Assembly (NCBI RefSeq): GCF_900090315.1
Contig: NZ_FMHZ01000002.1
Coordinates: 4,620,501 to 4,684,500, forward strand
DNA: 64,000 nucleotides
Direction: 5' to 3'
Source: Micromonospora citrea
GTDB taxonomy: Bacteria > Actinomycetota > Actinomycetes > Mycobacteriales > Micromonosporaceae
Under the pieces are notes generated by a model, which ran no database searches, had not been told where the DNA came from, and was given only the letters and a program-made list of their open reading frames with translations. The translations under genes and the position numbers were made by a program. Numbering within the stretch: the stretch's first letter is position 1; each line of letters opens with the position of its first letter. Below are positions 42,647 to 51,169 of this stretch, one piece after another.

Positions 42647-42674
42647 ATCCTATCGCAACATCAGTTGCGTTTAA
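42647..42674 (-). promoter_or_regulatory. tetR promoter with operator 2 in the spacer
   Basis: On the minus strand TTAAAC (42674-42669) and TAGGAT (42652-42647) are 16 bases apart; the spacer contains the palindrome GCAAC-ATCA-GTTGC (42655-42668), a second copy of the operator, 48 bp from the first. Confidence 0.65.
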
Positions 42675-42705
42675 CTGGTCGCGCCAGCGCGACGAGAGGA
42701 GCCGC

Positions 42706-43347
42706 ATGACCACCGTCCCGGACCCGGCGACCCGTCACCCGCTGCCCGGCTTCGACCGGGTCGCCTTCCTCAAGCCCGTGGTCACCTCACCGACGATCGA
42801 GGTCGGGGAGTACACCTACTACGACGACCCGGCCGGGTCGGCCGACTTCGAGCACGCCAACGTGCTCTACGCGTACGGGCCGGAGCGACTGGTCATCGGG
42901 CGGTACTGCGCGATCGCCGCCGGCACCCGGTTCCTGATGGCGGGCGGGGCGCACCCCACGTCCGGGGTCTCGACCTATCCGTTCGCCATGTTCGAGGGCG
43001 CCTGGCGGGACGCCACGCTGGATCTCGCCACGGGCATGCCGAGCCGGGGCGACACGGTGGTCGGCAACGACGTCTGGTTCGGCTACGGCTGCCTCGTCAT
43101 GCCCGGCGTGCGGATCGGTGACGGGGCGATCATCGCGGCCGGGTCCGTGGTCACCGCCGACGTGGAGCCGTACGCGGTGGTGGGCGGGAACCCGGCGCGG
43201 CTGATCCGGCGGCGCTTCGACGCGGCCGACGTGCGGCGGCTGCTCGACCTGGCGTGGTGGGACTGGCCGGCGGAGCAGGTGACCCGGCACGCCCGCACCA
43301 TCATGGCGGGCTCCCCGGCTGACCTGGAGCGGGCGGTACGCGGCTGA
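42706..43347 (+). CDS. Xenobiotic O-acetyltransferase, Vat/CatB-like
   Basis: 213 residues, left-handed beta-helix hexapeptide acyltransferase. The catalytic His lies in GGAHPTSG near residue 83, and the order STYPFAMFEGAW, GDTVVGNDVWFGYGCLVMPGVRIGDGAIIAAGSVV, VVGGNPARLIRRRF, LLDLAWWDWP closely follows streptogramin A acetyltransferases (VatD type) and CatB. It should transfer acetyl from acetyl-CoA to a hydroxyl of a group A streptogramin, chloramphenicol or similar. GAGGAG precedes ATG 42706. Divergent from tetR with two operators between, so probably drug-inducible. Confidence 0.88.
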   Translation: MTTVPDPATRHPLPGFDRVAFLKPVVTSPTIEVGEYTYYDDPAGSADFEHANVLYAYGPERLVIGRYCAIAAGTRFLMAGGAHPTSGVSTYPFAMFEGAWRDATLDLATGMPSRGDTVVGNDVWFGYGCLVMPGVRIGDGAIIAAGSVVTADVEPYAVVGGNPARLIRRRFDAADVRRLLDLAWWDWPAEQVTRHARTIMAGSPADLERAVRG

Positions 43348-43358
43348 CCCGGCACGGT

Positions 43359-43425
43359 GCCCGGGTGCCCGCTCGGCACCCGGGCCCGATGGCCCGTCCG
43401 GCGTCCCGTCGACGCCGGACGGGCC
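43359..43425. terminator. Double bidirectional terminator
   Basis: Two adjacent perfect hairpins: 43359-43385 (11-bp stem GCCCGGGTGCC) and 43391-43425 (15-bp stem GGCCCGTCCGGCGTC), between convergent genes. Confidence 0.85.
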
Positions 43426-43432
43426 GGCCGGC

Positions 43433-45652
43433 TCAGGCGCGCGGAGCCACCGGCGCCCTGTCGTCGAGGTGGGCGCGCAGGCCCTCGCCCTCGATGTCCA
43501 CGTTGGGCAGGACCTTGTCCAGCCAGCGCGGCAGCCACCAGGCGCTCCGGCCGAGCAGCGACATCACCGCCGGCACGATGGTCATCCGCACCACGAACGC
43601 GTCGATGGCGACGCCGACCGCGAGCGCGAAGCCCATCGACTTGATCACCGGGTCGTCGAGGAACACGAAGCCGCCGAAGACGGAGATCATGATCAGCGCG
43701 GCGGCCGTGACCACGCGGGCCCCGTGGCCCATGCCGTTGACGGTCGCCTGCTGCGCGGTGTCGCCGTGCACGAAGTCCTCCCGCATCCGGGAGACGAGGA
43801 AGACCTCGTAGTCCATCGCCAGCCCGAACAGGATGCCGATCAGCAGGATCGGCAGGAAGCTGACCAGCGGGCCGGGCGTGTCCAGGCCGACCAGGTCGGC
43901 GAGGTGGCCCTGCTGGAACACCGCAACGGTGATGCCGAACGTGGCGGCGACCGTGAGCAGGAAACCCAGCGCGGCCTTGACCGGCACCAGCAGCGACCGG
44001 AAGACGAGCATCAGCAGCAGCACCGAGAGCCCGACCACCAGGAGCAGGTAGACCGGCAGGGCGTCGGAGAGCTTCTCGGAGACGTCGATGCCGACGGCGG
44101 TCGCGCCCGTCAGCAGCACGTCCACGTCGCGGAACTCGGTCACCGAGCCGCGTACGTCGTTGACCAGGGTCTCGGTGGCCTCGTCGGTCGGGCCGGTCTT
44201 CGGCACCACGCCGAGCAGCGCGGTGCGGCCGTCCGGGCTGAGCTGCGGCGGGGCCACCGCCAGGACGTTCTCGGTGCGCTGGATCAGCGCGGTGACCTGC
44301 GGAATCGCGGCCGAGGTGGCCTGCGGGGTGTCCCCGGCGACCACCACCGCGAGCCGGCCGGTGAAGCCCGGCCCGAAGCCCTCGGTGATCAGGTCGTTCG
44401 ACGTCCGGGCGGGCGACCCGACGGCCGCGGTGCCCGCGTCGGGCAGCGCCAGCCGCATGTCCGGCGTGGGCAGCGCGAGCAGGCCCAGCCCGAGCAGCCC
44501 GACCAGGATCACCGGCACCCGGAGCCGGGTGACGGCGCGCGCCCAGCGGAACCCGAAGCCGGACCGGTCCTCGGCGGCCGCCACGGCGGGGGTGTCCGCC
44601 CGGTCCGCGTCGGCGCTGCCGTCCGCGGCCGGCACCGCCGAGCGCAGCTTGCGGGGGAGCACCCGGCGACCCGCGAAGCCGAGCAGGGCGGGCTGGAGGG
44701 TGATCGCGACCAGCACCGCGACGGTGACCGTGGCGGCGGCGGCCAGACCCATGATGGTCAGGAACGGGATGTTCACCACGGCCAGGCCGGCCAGCGCGAT
44801 GACCACGGTGGCGCCGGCGAAGACCACTGCCGACCCGGCGGTGCCCACGGCGCGACCCACCGCCTCGTCCGGCGGCAGCCCTTCCAGCAGGTTCTGCCGG
44901 TAGCGGGAGGTGATGAACAGCGAGTAGTCGATGCCGACCGCGAGGCCGAGCATCAGGGCGAGGATCGGCGCGGTGCTGGTCAGGTCGACCACGCTGCTGA
45001 GCGCGAAGAGCCCCGCCATGCCGACGCCCACGCCGATCAGGGCGTTGAGCATGGTCATCCCGGCCGCCACCAGCGAGCCGAAGGTGACCACCAGGACGAT
45101 GGCCGCGATCGCGACACCGATCGCCTCGGTCGAGCCGACCTCCGGCACCTCGCTGAGCACCTCGCCGCCGGGCGCGACCTGCCAGCCCTGGGCCTCGGCC
45201 CGCGCGCCGACCTGCTCGTACGCGTCGCGCTGGGCGTCGGTCACCTCGTCGGCGCCGGTGGCGAACTGGACCTGGACCAGCGCGTACCGACCGTCCGGGC
45301 TGACCGCGCCCACCTGGAACGGGTCGACGGCGCCGACGACGCCGGGCAGCGTAGCGGCCTCCTGGGCGATCTCCTTCACCACGGCCTGCCCCTGCGGGCT
45401 GCCGAGTGCGCCGTCGGCCGGCGCCTTGACCGCGATCGTGCCGGTCGCGCCGCTGGCCGCCGGGAACTGCTCGGCGAGCAGGTCCAGGGCGCGCTGCGAC
45501 TCCGTGCCCGGCATGGTGAAGTTGTCGCCTATCGGGCCGCGCAGGGTCGCGGCCGCGAGGCCGAGACCGACGAGTACGACGAGCCAGATCGCCGCGACGA
45601 GTCGCCGCCGGCGCATCGAGCCCCGGCCGAGCCGGTAGAGCAGGGTGGCCAT
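43433..45652 (-). CDS. MMPL-family RND transporter
   Basis: 739 residues, twelve membrane helices in two halves. Each half has the MMPL Asp-Tyr proton-relay pair: GLAVGIDYSLFITSRYR near 240 and GILFGLAMDYEVFLVSRMRE near 595. Two periplasmic-side loops (about 45-180 and 400-540) are present. Actinobacterial MMPL proteins move lipids, siderophores or drugs across the membrane. AAGGA precedes ATG 45652. It is the second gene of an operon behind a TetR regulator (39 bp gap), consistent with substrate-induced export. Confidence 0.92.
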   Translation of the reverse strand: MATLLYRLGRGSMRRRRLVAAIWLVVLVGLGLAAATLRGPIGDNFTMPGTESQRALDLLAEQFPAASGATGTIAVKAPADGALGSPQGQAVVKEIAQEAATLPGVVGAVDPFQVGAVSPDGRYALVQVQFATGADEVTDAQRDAYEQVGARAEAQGWQVAPGGEVLSEVPEVGSTEAIGVAIAAIVLVVTFGSLVAAGMTMLNALIGVGVGMAGLFALSSVVDLTSTAPILALMLGLAVGIDYSLFITSRYRQNLLEGLPPDEAVGRAVGTAGSAVVFAGATVVIALAGLAVVNIPFLTIMGLAAAATVTVAVLVAITLQPALLGFAGRRVLPRKLRSAVPAADGSADADRADTPAVAAAEDRSGFGFRWARAVTRLRVPVILVGLLGLGLLALPTPDMRLALPDAGTAAVGSPARTSNDLITEGFGPGFTGRLAVVVAGDTPQATSAAIPQVTALIQRTENVLAVAPPQLSPDGRTALLGVVPKTGPTDEATETLVNDVRGSVTEFRDVDVLLTGATAVGIDVSEKLSDALPVYLLLVVGLSVLLLMLVFRSLLVPVKAALGFLLTVAATFGITVAVFQQGHLADLVGLDTPGPLVSFLPILLIGILFGLAMDYEVFLVSRMREDFVHGDTAQQATVNGMGHGARVVTAAALIMISVFGGFVFLDDPVIKSMGFALAVGVAIDAFVVRMTIVPAVMSLLGRSAWWLPRWLDKVLPNVDIEGEGLRAHLDDRAPVAPRA

Positions 45653-45691
45653 GAGTTCCTTGTCCTCGCCTAGTGGATGGTTGGGAACGAG

Positions 45692-46237
45692 TCAGTCGAC
45701 GGGCTCCAGCGCCCGTCGTACGAGTGCCAGCAGCGCGGGGCGCAGCTCCTCGTCGGGTACGTCGACGAACTCGCCGCAGGTCTCGGAGATGCCGGCGAGC
45801 ACCACCAGCGCCGCGATCCGCGCGGCGGGGCGCTCCGGGTGCCCGGCGAGCGCCTCGACCAGCCGCTCGGAGATCCGCTGGATGTGTGCGAAGGCGGGCT
45901 GCTGGAGCAGTTCCGGGAATTCGCCCCGGAGCAGGGCGATCTCGCGCCGGAAGCGGACCGCGAGGTCGACGAAGCCCTCGGCGGCGACCCGCTGGGCGGC
46001 CGCGCCGCGGTGTGCGGCGATCCGCTCGTCGAGCGCCCGGAGGGCGTCGATGGCGGGGGCCATCAGCTCGGTGAGGATGGCCTCCTTGTTGGCGAAGTGG
46101 TAGAGCACCGCCGCCTTGGAGCAGCCCACCTCGCGGGCGATGTCCTGGAGCGAGGTGCCCCGGTAGCCGGTCGTCCCGAAGCGCCGCGCCGCCGCCGTCA
46201 GGATCTCGTCGTGCGTCTCCGGTACCGCCCGCGCCAT
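45692..46237 (-). CDS. TetR-family regulator of the MMPL operon
   Basis: 181 residues. N-terminal HTH: TAAARRFGTTGYRGTSLQDIAREVGCSKAAVLYHFANKEAIL. The C-terminal part is helical with FDVPDEE-like FVDVPDEELRPALLALV. GGAGGT precedes ATG 46237. Two perfect palindromes lie just upstream (46264-46299), so it autoregulates and controls the MMPL transporter co-transcribed downstream. Ligand unknown. Confidence 0.92.
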   Translation of the reverse strand: MARAVPETHDEILTAAARRFGTTGYRGTSLQDIAREVGCSKAAVLYHFANKEAILTELMAPAIDALRALDERIAAHRGAAAQRVAAEGFVDLAVRFRREIALLRGEFPELLQQPAFAHIQRISERLVEALAGHPERPAARIAALVVLAGISETCGEFVDVPDEELRPALLALVRRALEPVD

Positions 46238-46263
46238 GCCGGTCCACCTCCCCGACCAGCATG

Positions 46264-46299
46264 CCTGACCGATCGGTCAGGTGCTGACCGATCGGTCAG
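46264..46299. promoter_or_regulatory. Two tandem TetR operators
   Basis: CCTGACCGATCGGTCAGG (46264-46281) and CTGACCGATCGGTCAG (46284-46299) are perfect palindromes with centres 19 bp apart, immediately upstream of the tetR start. Confidence 0.85.
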
Positions 46300-46354
46300 A
46301 TCGTGGCGTTCCCCACAGGCGCGCCCGCGCCCCGGCGCAAGCGGCCCGGCTGGG

Positions 46355-46786
46355 CTAGGCGGTGCCGCCGTGCGCCCGGTCGTACGCGGTCCGCGCCTCG
46401 GCGATCGCGTTGCGGTGCCTCTCGGCCCAGCTGGTCAGGGCGACCAGCGAGTCGTAGAGCTCCAGCGCGATCGGGGTGGCGGTGTACTCGACCTTCGGCG
46501 GCACGGTCGGGTAGACGGTCCGGCTCAGCAGGCCGTCCCGCTCCAGGTTGCGCAGGGTCAGGGTGAGCATCCGGCGGCTGATGCCCTCGACGTGCCGCTC
46601 CAGCTCGGTGAAGCGGACCGGCCCCTGGGAGGCGGCGACCAGGATGCCGATGCTCCACTTGCCGCCCACCCGGTCGAGCACCTCGCGGACCGTGCACGCC
46701 TTGGCCTGGCCGGGGGTGAAGGGCGCGTCGCCGGCCACGCACGCCTGCGTCGGCTCCACGGACACATCGTTGTTCCCCTGGGACAT
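46355..46786 (-). CDS. HxlR-family transcriptional regulator
   Basis: 143 residues. The HxlR winged helix is clear: VREVLDRVGGKWSIGILVAASQGPVRFTELERHVEGISRRMLTLTLRNLERDGLLSRTVYPTVPPKVEYTATP. The Cys in KACTVREV near the helix start is the position that senses redox or electrophiles in many HxlR proteins. AGGAGG lies 7 bases before ATG 46786. Divergent from an MFS pump; inverted half-sites CATGGT (46812-46817) and ACCATG (46842-46847) in the gap may be its operator. Confidence 0.9.
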   Translation of the reverse strand: MSQGNNDVSVEPTQACVAGDAPFTPGQAKACTVREVLDRVGGKWSIGILVAASQGPVRFTELERHVEGISRRMLTLTLRNLERDGLLSRTVYPTVPPKVEYTATPIALELYDSLVALTSWAERHRNAIAEARTAYDRAHGGTA

Positions 46787-46864
46787 GAAAGTGCCTCCTT
46801 ACGCTCCGCCTCATGGTCACAGAAGATGGCGTCGGTAACAAACCATGCACCTAGGAGGCGTGCG

Positions 46865-48442
46865 ATGCCCTTCCGTACCGTCGAGTCCCGCTGGCCGGCG
46901 CTGCTCGTACTCTGCGCCGGCAGCCTGATGATCATCCTGGACGGCAGCATCGTCGCGGTGGCGCTGCCCGCCATCCAGCGGGACCTCGGTTTCACCGCGA
47001 CCGGCCTGGCCTGGGTGGTCAACGCCTACCTGGTCGCCTTCGGTGGGCTGCTGCTGCTCGCCGGACGCCTCGGCGACCTGCTCGGCCGCCGGGCGGTCTT
47101 CCTGGCCGGCGTCGCGCTGTTCACCCTGGCCTCACTGCTCTGCGCGGTCGCGGCGGGTCCCGGGACACTGATCGTGGCCCGCTTCCTCCAGGGCGTCGGC
47201 GGGGCGCTCACCATGGCAGTCAGCCTCGGCATGATCGTCCGGCTCTTTCCGGAGCCGGCCGAGCGGGCCCGCGCGATCGCCGTCTTCAGCTTCACCGGCG
47301 CGGCCGGGTCGTCGATCGGCATGCTGGCCGGGGGCCTGCTCACCGACCTCGCCGGCTGGCCCGCCATCTTCGCGGTCAACCTGCCGATCGGGCTGGTGAT
47401 CCTGCTCGCCGCCGTACGCCTGCTCGCCGCCGACCGCGGGGTCGGGCTGCGCGCCGGCCTCGACCTGCTCGGCGGGACGCTGGTCACCGGGGGCCTGATG
47501 CTGGCCGTGCTGGCGATCGTCGGCACCGAGGAACACGGCTGGGCGTCGGCGCGGACGCTCGGCGTGGCCGGCCTCGCGGCGGCCCTGCTCGCGGCGTTCG
47601 CGCTGCGGCAGCGGTCGGCCTCGATCCCGCTGCTGCCGCCGCGGTTGCTGCGTACCCCCGACCTGGTCGCCGCCAACGTCGTGCAGTTCCTCATGGTCGC
47701 CGCGTTCTTCGGCTTCCAGTTCCTGCTCGCCCTCGAACTCCAGCTGGTGCTGGATCTCGACCCGACGGCCACCGGGCTGGCCTTCCTGCCCACGCCCGTG
47801 ACGATCGCGGTGATCTCGCTCGGGCTCGCCGGGCGGCTGATCGCCCGCCACGGCGCGCGGTCGGTGCTGGTGACCGGGCTCGCGCTGGCCGTGGTCGCGT
47901 TCCTGCTGCTCGCCCGGCTCCCGGTCGACGGCGGCTACCTGCCCGACGTGCTCCCGTCGATGCTCCTCTTCGGCCTCGCGGGCGGGCTCACCCTGCCGGC
48001 GGTCACCACCCTGGCCATGGCCGGCGCCGACCCGGCCGACGCCGGGCTGGCCTCCGGGCTGGTCAACACCACCCAGCAGGTCGGCGGCGCGCTCGGGCTG
48101 GCCGTGCTCGCCACCCTGGCCGCCGGCCGCGCCGACGGTCTGCGGGACGCCGGCTGGCGGGAGGCCGACGCGCTCGCCGCCGGCTACCGGACCGCGTTCA
48201 CCGTGGCCGCCGGCCTCGTCGCGGCGGCGCTGGTGGTCGCCCTGGTCGCCCTGCGCCGCCGACCGGCGCCGGTCCCCCCGACCGCCGAGCCGCCCGCCGA
48301 CCAGGCCACGGTCCCCCCGACCGTGGCGCCGACCCCGGAGCGCCCCACCGCCGAGCGGCCCACGGACGCACCGACCGCCGAGCCGCCCGCCGGCCCTCCC
48401 GGGCACGCGCCGGCCGCCGGGCACCTGGCGGAAGCGCGCTGA
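46865..48442 (+). CDS. MFS drug exporter, DHA2 type
   Basis: 525 residues; fourteen membrane segments. Helix 1 has LDGSIVAVALPAIQRDLGF, motif A is AGRLGDLLGRRAVF, and motif C-like GSSIGMLAGGLL lies in helix 5. The last 55 residues are a Pro/Thr/Glu-rich cytosolic tail made of PPTAEPPA-like units. AGGAGG is 6 bases before ATG 46865. Divergent from the HxlR regulator, its probable repressor. Likely proton-driven efflux of hydrophobic compounds. Confidence 0.9.
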   Translation: MPFRTVESRWPALLVLCAGSLMIILDGSIVAVALPAIQRDLGFTATGLAWVVNAYLVAFGGLLLLAGRLGDLLGRRAVFLAGVALFTLASLLCAVAAGPGTLIVARFLQGVGGALTMAVSLGMIVRLFPEPAERARAIAVFSFTGAAGSSIGMLAGGLLTDLAGWPAIFAVNLPIGLVILLAAVRLLAADRGVGLRAGLDLLGGTLVTGGLMLAVLAIVGTEEHGWASARTLGVAGLAAALLAAFALRQRSASIPLLPPRLLRTPDLVAANVVQFLMVAAFFGFQFLLALELQLVLDLDPTATGLAFLPTPVTIAVISLGLAGRLIARHGARSVLVTGLALAVVAFLLLARLPVDGGYLPDVLPSMLLFGLAGGLTLPAVTTLAMAGADPADAGLASGLVNTTQQVGGALGLAVLATLAAGRADGLRDAGWREADALAAGYRTAFTVAAGLVAAALVVALVALRRRPAPVPPTAEPPADQATVPPTVAPTPERPTAERPTDAPTAEPPAGPPGHAPAAGHLAEAR

Positions 48443-48600
48443 CCCGCCCCGCCCGCCGCCCGCCCCGCCCCGCCCTCGCCGCCCGCCCCGCCCGCCGCCC
48501 GCGCCGCCCCGCCCGCTCCGCGCCGCCCCGCCCGCTCCGCGCCGCCCGGCCCCGCCCGCTCTGCGCCGCCCCGTGCTGCCCGCCGCCCGCCCCGCCGCCC

Positions 48601-48713
<113 letters not shown>

Positions 48714-48812
48714 AGGGCGAGGCGTCGCGGGCGAGGCGGGGCGGCGCGGGCGAGGGCGAGGCGTCGCGGGCGGGGCGGAGCGGGGACGGGGTGCGGGGGA
48801 GGGGCGGGTGGG

Positions 48813-50294
48813 TCAGGGGGTTGTCGTGCGGAGGACGCGCGTCAGCGCGTCGAGGGCGGCCGGGTACGCGTGCGAGGGCGGGGTGGCGTAGCCGACGACC
48901 AGGCCCTGCGGTTCCCCGCCGGGGGCGTGCCGGAGCCGGTCGAGGGAGCCCAGGGCCAGCCCCTGACGGGCGGCCTCGGCCAGCACCTCCGCCTCGGTCG
49001 GCCCGCCGGGCGGCAGCTCGACCAGGGCGTGCAGGCCGGCCGCGACGCCGCCCACGACATACCGTCCGCCGGCCGCGACACTGCCCACGACATGCCGTCC
49101 GCCGGCCGCGACGCCGTCCATGGCATATCGCCCGCCGGCCGCGTCCAGCCGGCCCAGCAGCAGGTCGCGCCGGCGGCGGTAGTGCCGGCGGACCGCGCGG
49201 ACCTGGCGGTCGTAGCCGTGGGTGACGATCAGGTCGGCGAGCGCGAGCTGCCCGATCGTCTCCGAGTGCAGGTCCAGGTGACGCTTCGCCGCCACCACCG
49301 GCTCGACCAGCCGGGCGGGCAGCACCAGCCAGGCCAGGCGCAGCGCGGGACCGAGGGTCTTGGCGGCGGTGCCGACGTAGGCGACCTGCTCCGGCGCGGT
49401 GCCCTGGACGGCGCCGACGGGCTGCCGGTCGTAGCGGAACTCGCCGTCGTAGTCGTCCTCGACCACCAGCGCGTCCCGGTCCCGGGCCCAGCGGATCAGC
49501 GCGCGGCGGCGCTCGGGGGCCAGGGTCACCCCCGTCGGGTACTGGTGCGCCGGCGTCAGCACCGCGGCGGCCACGTCGGCGAGCGCGCCCGTGCCGAGCA
49601 GGTCGGTCCGGGCGCCGTGGGCGTCCACCGGCAGCGGCAGCACCGTGCCGCCCTGGCGGCGGACCACCTCCCGGTGGAACGCCAGCCCCGGGTCCTCCAT
49701 CGCCAGCACCGGCCGGCCCTCGTCCCGCAGCACGCTGACCAGCAGCACGAGCGCCTGCACGTACCCGGTGGTGACCACGATCCGGTCGGGGTCGGCCAGC
49801 ACACCCCGGGCGCGGCCCAGGTAGCCGGCGAGCGCGGTGCGCAGCTCGATCCGTCCGCGCGGATCGCCGTAGCCGTAGGCGGCCGGCGGGGCGGCGGCCA
49901 GCGCCCGGCGGGTCGCGCGCAGCCAGGCGGTGACCGGGAAGGTACCGAGGTCGGGGCTGCCGGGACGCAGGTCGTACCGGGGCGGGGCCGGGCCGGGCGG
50001 CGGGGCGGCCGGCGCCGGCGCGGTGCGGCGCAGGGGGCTCACCTCGGTGCCGGAGCCGATCCGGGCCACCAGCCATCCCTCGGCGACCAGTTGGTCGTAC
50101 GCGGCGCTGACCGTGCCCCTGGAGAGGCCGAGCTGCGCGGCGAGCGCCCGGGTGGCGGGCAGCCGGGTCGACGGGGCCAGCCGCCCGTCGCGGATGGCGT
50201 GCCGCAGCGCCCGTTCCAGTCCGGCCCGGCGGCCGGTCGAGGCGTCCAGCTCCAGGTGCAGGTCGACGCCGAAAGCGGCCCAGTCCATCGGCAC
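48813..50294 (-). CDS. MocR/PdxR-type GntR regulator with aminotransferase domain
   Basis: 493 residues. Residues about 15-90 are a GntR winged helix (RLPATRALAAQLGLSRGTVSAAYDQLVAEGWLVARIGSGTEV). The remainder is a fold-type I aminotransferase-like domain with SPDLGTFP, AYGYGDPRGRIELR, VEDDYDGEFRYD and the PLP lysine in GTAAKTLGPALRLAW. Such proteins sense PLP or amino acids and often govern vitamin B6 or amine metabolism. GTG 50294 lies 8 bases after a minus-strand TAAGCT (50308-50303), probably leaderless; ATG 50288 is an alternative. An 11-residue repeat sits near residue 390. Divergent from a PEP-mutase-family gene. Confidence 0.88.
   Translation of the reverse strand: MPMDWAAFGVDLHLELDASTGRRAGLERALRHAIRDGRLAPSTRLPATRALAAQLGLSRGTVSAAYDQLVAEGWLVARIGSGTEVSPLRRTAPAPAAPPPGPAPPRYDLRPGSPDLGTFPVTAWLRATRRALAAAPPAAYGYGDPRGRIELRTALAGYLGRARGVLADPDRIVVTTGYVQALVLLVSVLRDEGRPVLAMEDPGLAFHREVVRRQGGTVLPLPVDAHGARTDLLGTGALADVAAAVLTPAHQYPTGVTLAPERRRALIRWARDRDALVVEDDYDGEFRYDRQPVGAVQGTAPEQVAYVGTAAKTLGPALRLAWLVLPARLVEPVVAAKRHLDLHSETIGQLALADLIVTHGYDRQVRAVRRHYRRRRDLLLGRLDAAGGRYAMDGVAAGGRHVVGSVAAGGRYVVGGVAAGLHALVELPPGGPTEAEVLAEAARQGLALGSLDRLRHAPGGEPQGLVVGYATPPSHAYPAALDALTRVLRTTTP
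49036..49134. repeat. 33-bp in-frame tandem repeat inside the mocR gene
   Basis: Three units (starts 49036, 49069, 49102, with a partial fourth at 49135) encode AAGGRYVVGGV-like 11-mers just before the conserved AGLHALVEL. Confidence 0.9.
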
Positions 50295-50340
50295 GGGATT
50301 GGAGCTTAGAGGGGTGCCGCCGCCGACCGAGAATCGGCGC

Positions 50341-51138
50341 ATGACTGACATGCTCGCAACCCGGGCGGAGGCGCTGCGCGAGCTGCACCGGCCCGGTGAC
50401 CCGCTGGTCCTGCCCAACGCCTGGGACGCCGGCTCCGCCCGCCGCGTCGCCGCGGCCGGCTTCCCGGCGGTCGCCACCAGCAGCAGCGCCGTCGCCGAGT
50501 CGCTGGGCCACGCCGACGGCGAGGCCACCCCGCCGGGGGAGATGTTCGCCGCGGTGGCCCGCGTCGCCCGCGCGGTCGCCGTCCCGGTCACCGCCGACCT
50601 GGAGCGGGGGTACGGGCTGGGCCCCGCCGAGCTGGTCGAGCGGCTGCTCGGCGCCGGGGCGGTGGGCCTGAACCTGGAGGACTCCGATCCGCGTACGGGC
50701 GGGCTGGTGGACGCCGGGGTGCAGGCCGACCTGCTGGCCGGGATCCGGGCGGCGGCCGAGGCGGCGGGGGTCCCGGTGGTGCTCAACGCCCGGGTCGACG
50801 TCTTCGTCCGGGCCGACGGCGATTCCGCCGCGCGGCTGTCCGAGGCCATCCGCCGGGCCACCCGCTACCTGGCCGCCGGCGCGGACTGCGTCTACCCGAT
50901 CCTGCTCGCCGATCCGGCGGCGCTCTCCGCCCTGGTGCGGGCCGTGCCGGGGCCGGTGAACGCGCTCGCCCGGCCCGGCGCGCCGACGGTGCCGGAGTTG
51001 GCCGCGCTCGGGGTGGCCCGGGTCAGCTACGGCGGCGGCCTGTACGCCGCCGCCCGCGCGCACACGGACCGGCTGCTCGACGTCGTACGGGCCGGCGGTG
51101 ACCCGTTTGCCGGGAATCGATCCGCCGCGTCCGGTTGA
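50341..51138 (+). CDS. Isocitrate lyase/PEP mutase family protein
   Basis: 265 residues. The (beta/alpha)8 PEP mutase-like fold is shown by LPNAWDAGSARRVAAAGFPAVATSSSAVAESLG, metal-binding VTADLERGYG and GLNLEDSDP, and VVLNARVDVF. The flexible-loop KKCGH motif of true isocitrate lyases is absent, so it belongs to the phosphonopyruvate hydrolase/oxaloacetate-decarboxylase-like branch; the substrate is uncertain. ATG 50341 lacks a clear ribosome binding site. Divergent from the MocR regulator 46 bp away, its likely controller. Confidence 0.88.
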   Translation: MTDMLATRAEALRELHRPGDPLVLPNAWDAGSARRVAAAGFPAVATSSSAVAESLGHADGEATPPGEMFAAVARVARAVAVPVTADLERGYGLGPAELVERLLGAGAVGLNLEDSDPRTGGLVDAGVQADLLAGIRAAAEAAGVPVVLNARVDVFVRADGDSAARLSEAIRRATRYLAAGADCVYPILLADPAALSALVRAVPGPVNALARPGAPTVPELAALGVARVSYGGGLYAAARAHTDRLLDVVRAGGDPFAGNRSAASG

Positions 51139-51169
51139 CCGCCGGCCGCCGGGCCGCGAAGGTGGTCGG

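Noticed and set aside
36420..48442. Antibiotic biosynthetic gene cluster
   Set aside because: No PKS, NRPS, terpene or deoxysugar genes are present; only protection, transport and regulation functions are seen.
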